A stretch of 50,009 nucleotides of DNA from NCBI GenBank assembly GCA_030602225.1, contig JAUWAD010000004.1, forward strand, positions 1-50,009, read 5' to 3'. How positions within the stretch are numbered: the first letter of the stretch is position 1; every line of letters starts with the position of its first letter. Source of the stretch: Bacillota bacterium (GTDB lineage Bacteria > Bacillota > Clostridia > Tissierellales > Tissierellaceae). The position numbers and the translations under genes were made by a program. Below, piece by piece: positions 43,517 to 50,009 of this stretch. The notes below the pieces were generated by a model. It was not told the origin of the DNA. It ran no database searches and saw nothing but the letters and a program-made list of their open reading frames with translations.

Positions 43517-45574
43517 TTATATATTAATTGTCTCCTGACTAAGTTCATTCCATAATTGCTTGATTCTACTTCTTAAATTAAAGTATTTTGGGTTAGTCTT
43601 AAAATCTTCCTGGGATAGCAATTTGAATGCATCATCCTGAGCGTATTTTAACAAATCCATGTCCTTAAAAAGATTTGCAACCTTCAGCTCTGGAAGTCCA
43701 TGCTGTCTTGTCCCAAAGAATTCTCCAGGCCCTCTAAGTTCAAGATCCTTCTCAGATATTTTGAAACCATCAGTACTACTCTGAAGTATCCTCATTCTCT
43801 CCCTTGAAATCTTGCTATTACTGTCATTTATTAGAATACAGTAGGATTTGTATTCACCTCTACCTACCCTACCCCTTAATTGATGAAGCTGTGCTAGTCC
43901 AAATCTTTCTGCATTTATAATAAGCATAACATTTGAATTTGGAACATTGACCCCTACCTCAATAACAGTAGTGGAAATGAGAATTTGAGTTTCATTCTTC
44001 TTAAATGCTAGCATTATGTCATCTTTTTCCCTTTGCTTCATCTTTCCATGTAACAAAGATATGTTTATATCCTTGAACACACCTACCTTTAATCTATTAT
44101 ATAGTTCTTCAGCTGATTGAATATCCAAATCTTCATTTTCTTCAATGAGAGGACATACAATATAAGCTTGTCTTCCTTCTTTAATCTGCTTTAGAATAAA
44201 TTCATAAATTCTATCCTCATAATCAGTTCCCACTGCGTAAGTTTCAATTTTTTGCCTACCCGGTGGTAAGGAGTCAATTATTGATATATCTAAATCTCCA
44301 TAAAGGATTAAAGCCAGTGTTCTTGGTATGGGAGTTGCAGTCATTACTAATACATCAGGATTAATACCCTTATCCACCAGATTCAACCTTTGTTTAACAC
44401 CAAATCTGTGCTGTTCATCTGTAATTGTAAGCCCTAGATTATTAAAGGTTACCCCATCTTGAATAATTGCATGAGTTCCTACAATTATATCTATCTCGCC
44501 TTCCTTTAATTTCCTTACCACTTCATCCTTAGCCTTCTTACCCATACTTCCCGAGAGTAGTTCTATTCTTACATCCCTTCCCTTTAAAACCTCTTTAATG
44601 CTAATATAATGTTGCTGAGCTAAAATTTCTGTAGGTGCCATCATGGCTGCCTGGTAATTATTAAGCACAGCATTATACATTGCAATTATACCTACAATTG
44701 TCTTACCAGAACCTACATCTCCCTGAACCAATCGATTCATTATCAGTGGTTTTGTCATATTCTCAAGGATTTCATTAACCACCCTACTCTGTGCATCAGT
44801 TAATTTAAATGGCAGTGTATCTATGAATTTATACAACTCATCATTTACTATGAAGCTTATACCTTCGGTTATATTTGAATTACTTTCCTTAAGCATCAAT
44901 AAGCCCAATTGAAGGACCAGTAGTTCCTCATATGACAATGATCTTCTGGCTCTCTCATACTCACTGTAATTTGATGGCTTATGCATCTTTAGTATACTTA
45001 TTATGGAGTCCATAAGGTTGTGCTTATCCATCAACTCAGCAGGTAATATGTTGTTAAATAAATTCATATAGTTGTCTAGACTATTATGGATGATTTTGGT
45101 CATTTCCTTGTTACTAATGCCTTGAGTTAATCTATATATGGGAGTTAAGCCTTGTGTACTTACTCCTTCTAAATATGGTTTAATATCTGGATTTAGGATT
45201 TGTCTTTCAAATCGGTTTGCTGTGTATTTCCCATATACAAAGTACTTTTCTCCTACCTTAAATCTATCCTTTAGATAGTCTTGATTAAACCATACAAGAC
45301 TACCATCCAGGGTCCCATCAGTTACTGGTACCTTAAGAATACTCAGACCTTTTCTTGGTCTAGACAATACACCTTTAGATTTTACTTGAATAATAAATGC
45401 ATTCTTTTGATTATGGATACCTGTTAAGAAATTGACCATATTGGATTGGTCTTCAAACTCTCTGGGAAAATGAAGAAGTAGATCCCTGAGATTGTTTATC
45501 CCTAATCTTCTAAGGCTGTAAGCTCTTTTTGGTCCTACTCCTTTTATATATTGAATATCAGTGTATAAATCCAT
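43517..45574 (-). CDS. recG: ATP-dependent DNA helicase RecG
   Basis: RecG remodels stalled replication forks and Holliday junctions. The 685-residue product has an N-terminal wedge/OB domain (VGPKRAYSLRRLGINNLRDLLLHFP), then helicase motifs: LVQGDVGSGKTIVGIIA (Walker A), MAPTEILAQQHY, ITDEQHRFGVKQR (DEQH box), VMTATPIPRTLAL, STTVIEVGVNVPN and HQLRGRVGRGEYKSYC. The SD before the ATG is an unusual run of eight G. It is encoded after fakA, with a hairpin between. Confidence 0.98.
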   Translation of the reverse strand: MDLYTDIQYIKGVGPKRAYSLRRLGINNLRDLLLHFPREFEDQSNMVNFLTGIHNQKNAFIIQVKSKGVLSRPRKGLSILKVPVTDGTLDGSLVWFNQDYLKDRFKVGEKYFVYGKYTANRFERQILNPDIKPYLEGVSTQGLTPIYRLTQGISNKEMTKIIHNSLDNYMNLFNNILPAELMDKHNLMDSIISILKMHKPSNYSEYERARRSLSYEELLVLQLGLLMLKESNSNITEGISFIVNDELYKFIDTLPFKLTDAQSRVVNEILENMTKPLIMNRLVQGDVGSGKTIVGIIAMYNAVLNNYQAAMMAPTEILAQQHYISIKEVLKGRDVRIELLSGSMGKKAKDEVVRKLKEGEIDIIVGTHAIIQDGVTFNNLGLTITDEQHRFGVKQRLNLVDKGINPDVLVMTATPIPRTLALILYGDLDISIIDSLPPGRQKIETYAVGTDYEDRIYEFILKQIKEGRQAYIVCPLIEENEDLDIQSAEELYNRLKVGVFKDINISLLHGKMKQREKDDIMLAFKKNETQILISTTVIEVGVNVPNSNVMLIINAERFGLAQLHQLRGRVGRGEYKSYCILINDSNSKISRERMRILQSSTDGFKISEKDLELRGPGEFFGTRQHGLPELKVANLFKDMDLLKYAQDDAFKLLSQEDFKTNPKYFNLRSRIKQLWNELSQETINI

Positions 45575-45591
45575 CCCTACCCCCCCCTATA

Positions 45592-45615
45592 AAGGAAACC
45601 CTACCAAAGGTAGGG
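45592..45615 (-). terminator. Hairpin between fakA and recG
   Basis: On the minus strand CCCTACC-TTT-GGTAGGG followed by TTTCCTTT, beginning immediately after the fakA stop codon. The T-tract is interrupted, so termination is probably partial. Confidence 0.6.
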
Positions 45616-47274
45616 CTATTCTATAGCAAATATATAATAATAAAGAGGTTGACCTCCATAAATTAATTCCACATCATAATCATCATATATTTCTTCTAGT
45701 TCTTCTACTAATTCATTAGCTTCTTCTTCGCTGATGTCACTGCCATACATAACAGTAATAATTGATTTTTCATCATCAACTAATTTCTCTAATAATTCAA
45801 TGGCAACATCCTTGGTATTATTACCAGAAGCTAGAATATCCTTTTCAGATAATCCTATAATGTCATCCTTCTTAATTCCCTTGCCATTGAACTCAGTATC
45901 CCTTACAGCAAAGGTAATTTGTCCAGTTACCACATTTTTTATTGATTCATTCATCATCTGAAGATTATCATCTAATTCTGCTTCCTCATTTAATACAAGC
46001 AAAGCAGCTATTCCCTGTGGGATAGTCTTTGTGGGTAATACACTTATGCTTCTAGTGCTTAGATGCTTGGTTTGTTCCGCAGCCAGGATTATATTGCTGT
46101 TATTTGGAAGTATTATTACATGCTCACCTCTGGTTTTTTCTATGGCTGAAAGAATATCTTCTGTACTTGGATTCATCGTCTGTCCACCAGAAACTATAAC
46201 ATCAACATTTAAATCCTTAAAAAGGGCATCTATTCCTTCACCTATTGATATTGCTACCACAGAGTACTTCTTGTCAAGCTTGAATTCTTCCATTTGCTCT
46301 GCTTCAAGATCCATTTGGATCAGTTCATCCTTTAGCAGAACTTCTTCGTGCTGATATCTCATATTGTCGATTTTAATATCGCTGAGCTCTCCAAGTTTAA
46401 GAGCCTTTTCCAGTACTTCCCCAGGATTGTTGGTGTGAACATGGACCTTTATTATACCTTCACCGCCTACAACAAGCAGTGAGTCTCCATGAACAGCTAT
46501 TTCCTCTCTAAATGTTTCAATATCAGAAAAACTTGTGTTAATCATAAATTCAGTACAATAACCGAATTCTATATCATCAGTATCAATATGTTCTCTTCTT
46601 CTTGGTTTCTCCACAACTACAGGCATTGATTCCTTAACAAGACTTAAGGCACTGGTTTCATCAGCTAAGGCATTATATGCTCCTGTTAAAATATATAATA
46701 ATCCCTTACCACCAGCATCAACTACTCCAGCCTGTTTTAACACTGGAAGCATATCTGGTGTCTTTTTTAAGATCTCATTACCATGCTGAATAACCTTAGC
46801 TAAGAATTCAACCATGTCTTCCTCTTGAGAGTATATTGACATGGCCTTTTCACCACATTCCCTGGCTACTGTCAGTATAGTTCCTTCAGTTGGTTTCATT
46901 ACAGCCTTGTAAGCAGTATCTGCTGCCTTTTTTAGAGCTTTAGCCAATGTTTCAATATCAATTACTTCCTTATCTTCTAATCCGTTGGCAAAACCTCTAA
47001 AAAGTTGTGAAAGAATAACTCCAGAATTTCCCCTTGCACCCATCAGTGATCCTTGACTTACTGCCTGAGCAACTTTTGAAGCATTGTTATCATCAATACT
47101 CAAACCTTGCTTAAGAGCAGATTTAATTGTTAAAAGCATGTTTGTTCCAGTATCTCCATCTGGAACGGGAAAAACATTCAATGAGTTTACCTCATCCTTA
47201 TTTTTTTCCAACGTTACTGTTGCATTTTCCAGTAAAACTTTTAGCTTATATCCATCAATATAGTTTGTTTTCAA
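45616..47274 (-). CDS. fakA: Fatty acid kinase catalytic subunit FakA (YloV, DAK1/DhaL-type)
   Basis: FakA phosphorylates fatty acids bound to FakB proteins, producing acyl-phosphate for PlsX or PlsY. The 552-residue protein has an N-terminal DhaL-like kinase domain with NVFPVPDGDTGTNMLLTI near 29-46 (metal-binding aspartates), GNSGVILSQLFRGFANGL and KPTEGTILTVARE, a middle domain, and a C-terminal DegV-like lobe (LPNNSNIILAAEQT, ITVMYGSDISEEEA). The start is a TTG at 47274 with an AGGGGGGA SD. It follows asp23 directly, the conserved yloU-yloV pair; no fakB is in the window. Confidence 0.94.
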   Translation of the reverse strand: MKTNYIDGYKLKVLLENATVTLEKNKDEVNSLNVFPVPDGDTGTNMLLTIKSALKQGLSIDDNNASKVAQAVSQGSLMGARGNSGVILSQLFRGFANGLEDKEVIDIETLAKALKKAADTAYKAVMKPTEGTILTVARECGEKAMSIYSQEEDMVEFLAKVIQHGNEILKKTPDMLPVLKQAGVVDAGGKGLLYILTGAYNALADETSALSLVKESMPVVVEKPRRREHIDTDDIEFGYCTEFMINTSFSDIETFREEIAVHGDSLLVVGGEGIIKVHVHTNNPGEVLEKALKLGELSDIKIDNMRYQHEEVLLKDELIQMDLEAEQMEEFKLDKKYSVVAISIGEGIDALFKDLNVDVIVSGGQTMNPSTEDILSAIEKTRGEHVIILPNNSNIILAAEQTKHLSTRSISVLPTKTIPQGIAALLVLNEEAELDDNLQMMNESIKNVVTGQITFAVRDTEFNGKGIKKDDIIGLSEKDILASGNNTKDVAIELLEKLVDDEKSIITVMYGSDISEEEANELVEELEEIYDDYDVELIYGGQPLYYYIFAIE

Positions 47275-47290
47275 TGGTTGTCCCCCCTAA

Positions 47291-47647
47291 TTACTTATCG
47301 ACGCGTATACCCTGAACATAGATGTTTACATTCTCTACCTTAAGTCCAGTGAAGGTCTCAATATTAAATTTAACCTTGTCGATTATGTTTTTACACACTA
47401 CAGATATTTTTACCCCATATTCAAGTATAACATGCATATCGATAGTAACCAGGTTATCCTTGATACTAACCTTGATACCCTTTGTAAGTGATTCTGCTTT
47501 TAGCAATTGAAATAATCCGTCCTTTGCATCCTTAGATGCCATTCCCACAATACCATAGCTTTCCATGGCAGAAATCCCGGCTAAGCTTGCAAAAACACTA
47601 TCATCTATGCTTAAAAACCCAAAATCCGTTTTTGATTTGACTGGCAT
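47291..47647 (-). CDS. Asp23/Gls24 family envelope stress protein (YloU)
   Basis: Asp23-family proteins occur on the inner face of the membrane in some Gram-positives and are linked to envelope stress. The 118-residue product shows the family pattern: ISDDSVFASLAGISAMESYGIVGMASK-like start (DDSVFASLAGISAMESYGIVGM), VDMHVILEYGVKISVVCKNI and VKFNIETFTGLKVENVNIYVQGI. SD GAGGAGGAGATA-type sequence precedes the ATG at 47647. It is divergent from rpmB and co-oriented with fakA. Confidence 0.93.
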   Translation of the reverse strand: MPVKSKTDFGFLSIDDSVFASLAGISAMESYGIVGMASKDAKDGLFQLLKAESLTKGIKVSIKDNLVTIDMHVILEYGVKISVVCKNIIDKVKFNIETFTGLKVENVNIYVQGIRVDK

Positions 47648-47683
47648 TAATATCTCCTCCTCGCATTAAATGCTATCCATATC

Positions 47684-47712
47684 ATTTTACAATAATAATC
47701 ACAATTCTTCAA
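47684..47712 (-). promoter_or_regulatory. Promoter of the asp23-fakA unit
   Basis: On the minus strand TTGAAG, 17 bases, TAAAAT, about 37 bases before the asp23 ATG. Confidence 0.6.
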
Positions 47713-47748
47713 CTAAATATAATTGTTTTCATATATTTTTGGTTGCAT

Positions 47749-47777
47749 TTGGATATACACCTGTGTTAGAATATAAT
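47749..47777 (+). promoter_or_regulatory. Promoter of rpmB
   Basis: On the plus strand TTGGAT, 17 bases, TATAAT, giving a leader of about 55 bases before the rpmB ATG. Confidence 0.65.
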
Positions 47778-47839
47778 ATGTTGCAGAAACTGAAAATGAA
47801 AATAATTTGATACACGTTATGAATTAAGGAGGTGCTTTC

Positions 47840-48031
47840 ATGGCTAAGATATGTGAAGTTTGTGGAAAAAGTAAGGTATTCGGAAATAAAGTAACATTCT
47901 CAAATAAAAAGAGTTCAAGAACTTGGTCTCCTAATATTAGAAAAGTTAGAGCTGTTGTAAATGGATCAGTAAAGAGAATAAATGTTTGTACAAGATGTCT
48001 AAGATCTGGTTATGTTACAAGAGCGGTTTAA
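47840..48031 (+). CDS. rpmB: 50S ribosomal protein L28
   Basis: L28 is a late-assembling large-subunit protein. The 63-residue product begins MAKICEVCGKSKVFGNKVTFSNKKSSRTWSPN and has CTRCLRSG near the end, so it is the zinc-binding (four-cysteine) form. SD AAGGAGGTGCTTTC precedes the ATG at 47840. It is on the plus strand, divergent from asp23 and convergent with thiN, and stands alone with its own promoter and terminator. Confidence 0.98.
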   Translation: MAKICEVCGKSKVFGNKVTFSNKKSSRTWSPNIRKVRAVVNGSVKRINVCTRCLRSGYVTRAV

Positions 48032-48048
48032 TAACTACTTACAAACCT

Positions 48049-48091
48049 AAAAAGCTTACAATGTAAATATTTACATGGTAAGCTTTTTTTT
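48049..48091. terminator. Bidirectional terminator between rpmB and thiN
   Basis: AAAGCTTAC and GTAAGCTTT form the outer stem, with an inner perfect ATGTAAAT/ATTTACAT stem separated by one A-G mismatch. The plus strand ends in a run of T; the minus strand reads TTT then AGG. It overlaps the thiN stop codon. Confidence 0.85.
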
Positions 48092-48722
48092 AGTCTTTTG
48101 ATAAAATCAATAGTGCCTCTCCCTTTTCAAGGATGACCTCTCCATAATCATCAACGACGAAATTGCTTATTCCAAGACTTGTACTGTACTCAAGGTATTC
48201 TCCATCCAGCTCATAATAAAAACCTCTTAAGGTAAGAACTATACCCTCCAAACTCAATGGTATAACGGAGATGAACTCCTTATCCTTTTTTTCAACTTTA
48301 GTTGATGATGGTAAATAGATAATAATATTATTATCATCAATAATTCTCCCTATTATTCCAATTTTATCCAGATTTCGAAGGAGAGAAATATTAGAAAGAG
48401 AATGATCCAGTCTTGTGCCTGTACATCCAAACATCAAAATCTCATTTATACCCTTATAGATCAAATAATCAATGGCTATTTCAGTATCTGTCTTATCCTT
48501 CTCAATTGGGTATTTCAAAATACTTATATCCTTTTCTTTACTCCATAGTAGAGTATCTTCTTTCACGGAGTCCAGGTCCCCAATTAGAATATGTGGCAGT
48601 ATATCAATTTCCTTCAAATAATTCAATCCACTATCCACAGCAACTATAAAATCATTCTCCCTTATGTGCTGTTTAAGTTGAACAACATTAATACTCCCAC
48701 CGGATACTAAAACGCCTCTCAT
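48090..48722 (-). CDS. thiN: Thiamine pyrophosphokinase
   Basis: ThiN converts thiamine and ATP directly to TPP, which suits salvage. The 210-residue product has AVDSGLNYLKEIDILPHILIGDLDSV near 29-54, YPIEKDKTDTEIAIDYLIYKG near 77, and GCTGTRLDHSLSNISLL near 101, the family's metal- and thiamine-binding segments. It lies 12 bases after thiT and shares its TPP riboswitch. It is in its usual place next to rpmB, but convergent with it instead of co-directional as in Bacillus. Confidence 0.96.
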   Translation of the reverse strand: MRGVLVSGGSINVVQLKQHIRENDFIVAVDSGLNYLKEIDILPHILIGDLDSVKEDTLLWSKEKDISILKYPIEKDKTDTEIAIDYLIYKGINEILMFGCTGTRLDHSLSNISLLRNLDKIGIIGRIIDDNNIIIYLPSSTKVEKKDKEFISVIPLSLEGIVLTLRGFYYELDGEYLEYSTSLGISNFVVDDYGEVILEKGEALLILSKD

Positions 48723-48734
48723 AAAAAATTCCCC

Positions 48735-49280
48735 TTAATTAATAAATTTCTGTAAAGGTTTCCAAATAATCATAAATACCACCAAGGATATTATCAACTC
48801 AGGAATAAGGTATGATGCATTGTATCCTATTGAATAGATCCATGGATTCTGATCACCTGCATATTCTGCAAAGAATACCACCCCTGATAACACGTGGGAT
48901 ATTAATCTTCCAAATATTCCAAGGGATACTCCTAGAACAAGTATACCATAGCCACTTTGCTTTTTGTTCTTATAAAAATGATAAACTACTCCAGCAAGTC
49001 CCAGCAATCCAAAAGCTATTGGATAATCCAACAGAACTTGAACCGGATGGAAAAAGTATGGCTTTAGGATAAAATCTAGAACTCCATAGATTGCACCAAT
49101 TGTCAATCCAGGTACCAAACCCCATCTTATTGCATATAACAAAAGAGGAATCATGCTACCCGCTGTTACACTTCCACCATATGGTGCCTGATAAACCTTA
49201 ATATAGCTTAGCAATACTGAAAGGGCTATCATCATACCTCCCTCAGTAATCATCAACACTTTGCTTCTTTTTCTTTCCAT
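48735..49280 (-). CDS. thiT: ECF transporter thiamine-specific S-component ThiT
   Basis: ThiT is the membrane thiamine-binding subunit that works with the shared EcfAA'T energising module. The 181-residue protein has six predicted membrane segments and the family pattern YGGSVTAGSMIPLLLYAIRWG near 34-54 and GAIYGVLDFILKPYFFHPVQVLLDYPIAFGLLG near 62-94. SD GAGGAGGGTATATA precedes the ATG. The EcfA and EcfT genes are not here. TPP riboswitch control supports thiamine as the substrate. Confidence 0.96.
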   Translation of the reverse strand: MERKRSKVLMITEGGMMIALSVLLSYIKVYQAPYGGSVTAGSMIPLLLYAIRWGLVPGLTIGAIYGVLDFILKPYFFHPVQVLLDYPIAFGLLGLAGVVYHFYKNKKQSGYGILVLGVSLGIFGRLISHVLSGVVFFAEYAGDQNPWIYSIGYNASYLIPELIISLVVFMIIWKPLQKFIN

Positions 49281-49324
49281 TATATACCCTCCTCGTCTTT
49301 TTAACAGCCTGAAGATTGTATAAT

Positions 49325-49352
49325 AAAAAACTCATCACCGATAGGCAATGAG
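49325..49352 (-). terminator. Riboswitch-associated intrinsic terminator before thiT
   Basis: On the minus strand CTCATTGCC-TATC-GGTGATGAG (two G-T pairs) is followed by TTTTTTA. It sits between the TPP aptamer and the thiT SD, the arrangement of a transcription-attenuating riboswitch. Confidence 0.85.
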
Positions 49353-49367
49353 TATATTATCTATACA

Positions 49368-49445
49368 CACTTCCCTCCGCTAGAATTACCTAGTTCAGGT
49401 TTTAAGGGTCGAGGTTTACCTCTCTCAGCTATTGCTCCCCTAGTG
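49368..49445 (-). ncRNA. TPP riboswitch (THI element)
   Basis: The minus strand reads CACTAGGGGAGC, then CTGAGAG, then GACCCTTAAAACCTGAACTAGG, then TAATTCTAGCGGAGGGAAGTG. These are the conserved TPP aptamer blocks (GGGG-AGC, CTGAGA, ACCCTT, ACCTGA, TAATxCxxGCG-AGGGA) in the right order, with CACT/AGTG forming P1. It precedes thiT-thiN and should lower their expression when TPP is abundant. Confidence 0.96.
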
Positions 49446-49468
49446 CTGTTATTCTTTTGTTCAGTTAT

Positions 49469-49496
49469 ATTTTATCATACTGAATATATATTTCAA
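49469..49496 (-). promoter_or_regulatory. Promoter of the riboswitch-thiT-thiN unit
   Basis: On the minus strand TTGAAA, 16 bases, TAAAAT, between the epimerase stop codon and the riboswitch. Confidence 0.6.
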
Positions 49497-49502
49497 GTAA
49501 AT

Positions 49503-50009
49503 CTAGAAATATTCAACATTATTTACTTTCCTAAACCCAAGACCTATGGATTCGTCCAGGGTTATCTTTGAGAAATTGAAGGTGGCACCACCTTCAATTG
49601 GGTCTTCTTTAAGAAGTACAGGACCATCTAGATCAACCTTTGTAATTATGCCCCTTGCAGCTGCAAGATGGACAGCAGCAGTTACACTTAACTTACTCTC
49701 CAACATGCATCCTATCATGCATTCCACATTATATAGACTTGCCATATCCGCTATTTTTATAGCGTTGTATATACCACCGGTTTTCATCAACTTTATATTA
49801 ATCAGATCAGCTGCTCCCATATTTATAATTTTCATTGCATCAAGGGGCGAAAAAACACTCTCATCTGCAAGTATTGGAACATCAACATTGTCTGTTACCA
49901 ACTTCAGTCCCTTTAGATCATGGGCTAAAACAGGCTGTTCAACTAACTCCAAGCATAATCCCTCATCTTCCATCTTTCTTATTGTTCGTATTGCCTCCTT
50001 TGGAGTCCA
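49503..50009 (-). CDS. Dipeptide epimerase of the enolase superfamily (L-Ala-D/L-Glu epimerase type), C-terminal fragment
   Basis: The ORF track begins at an internal ATG, but the frame stays open to the window edge (WTPKEAIRTIRK precedes it), so the N-terminus is missing. The visible 168 residues hold the enolase-superfamily active site: LVEQPV and ILADESVF (two metal ligands), NIKLMKTGG (second catalytic lysine), GCMLESKLS, and DLDGPVLLKEDP, whose DxD motif binds the dipeptide amino group in Ala-Glu epimerases. It probably helps recycle murein peptides. Exact dipeptide specificity cannot be told from this fragment. Confidence 0.92.
   Translation of the reverse strand, partial: WTPKEAIRTIRKMEDEGLCLELVEQPVLAHDLKGLKLVTDNVDVPILADESVFSPLDAMKIINMGAADLINIKLMKTGGIYNAIKIADMASLYNVECMIGCMLESKLSVTAAVHLAAARGIITKVDLDGPVLLKEDPIEGGATFNFSKITLDESIGLGFRKVNNVEYF

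Noticed and set aside
47127-47315. 62-residue plus-strand ORF spanning the fakA start
   Set aside because: Antisense to fakA and asp23 ends; no supporting signal.
48032-48089. Possible spoVM between thiN and rpmB
   Set aside because: In Bacillus the tiny spoVM gene lies here, so I read the gap on both strands. It contains only the bidirectional terminator.
1-50009. CRISPR array, insertion sequence, prophage, toxin-antitoxin or other defence module
   Set aside because: No spaced direct repeats, transposase, integrase or phage genes seen. Every interval is filled by a recognisable housekeeping gene or a short regulatory gap.
1-50009. tRNA, rRNA or SRP RNA genes
   Set aside because: I saw no cloverleaf-like gene with a GTTCGA-type T-loop in an intergenic gap, and ffh has no adjacent SRP RNA. 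A tRNAscan or Infernal run would settle this.

Overview
The window is a low-GC, almost completely coding stretch of a Bacillota (Firmicutes) chromosome. PolC-type replicative polymerase, CodY, RbgA, YlxM, YlxR, FakA, TmcAL and strong purine-rich Shine-Dalgarno (SD) sites all point there. The gene order fits an anaerobic clostridial lineage better than Bacillus: topA is followed directly by codY, ackA sits beside DUF177-rpmF, and an Elp3-like radical SAM gene lies between rnc and smc. A Tissierellia-like organism is possible, but that is a guess. I count 53 genes. All but two (tmcAL and rpmB) are on the minus strand, so the window reads biologically from right to left.

Layout in the direction of transcription. 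(1) 50009-48090: the end of a dipeptide epimerase, then a TPP riboswitch with its terminator controlling thiT-thiN (thiamine uptake and pyrophosphorylation). (2) 48031-42004: rpmB on the plus strand, divergent from an asp23-fakA-recG-rsmD-coaD-coiled-coil run. (3) 41991-38628: tmcAL on the plus strand, divergent from ackA, then DUF177-rpmF. (4) 38545-30888: plsX-acpP-rnc-radical SAM-smc-ftsY. (5) 30807-25945: ylxM-ffh-rpsP-khpA-rimM-trmD, then rplS and rbgA. (6) 25940-20905: rnhB-yraN-dprA-topA-codY. (7) 20723-10076: rpsB-tsf-pyrH-frr-uppS-cdsA-rseP-ispG-polC. (8) 9964-1: rimP-nusA-ylxR-infB-rbfA-nrnA-truB-ribF-rpsO-pnp and the first 64 codons of an M16 peptidase.

Together these genes cover translation (ribosomal proteins, initiation and recycling factors, 16S/50S maturation, tRNA modification), protein export (SRP and its receptor), chromosome maintenance (SMC, TopA, RecG, PolC, RNase HII, DprA), lipid and isoprenoid synthesis (PlsX, AcpP, FakA, CdsA, UppS, IspG), RNA decay (PNPase, NrnA, RNase III), and cofactor supply (CoaD, RibF, ThiN/ThiT). 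Hairpins and recognisable promoters divide the series into smaller transcription units. Several ribosomal-protein genes (rplS, rpsB, rpsO) have structured leaders suggestive of feedback control.

I found no mobile element, CRISPR array, prophage, toxin-antitoxin or defence cassette, tRNA or rRNA, and no intergenic stretch longer than about 225 bases. I do not see a convincing undescribed multi-gene system. The observations most worth checking are a long perfect inverted repeat overlapping the ylxM-ffh promoter, a YraN homologue that has lost its nuclease motif, the uncharacterised radical SAM protein between rnc and smc, a coiled-coil protein behind coaD, an inverted repeat with a CodY-box-like site before codY, absence of dxr from its usual slot, and G-run Shine-Dalgarno sites often paired with TTG or GTG starts. 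Twelve ORF-track starts were shortened using SD position.
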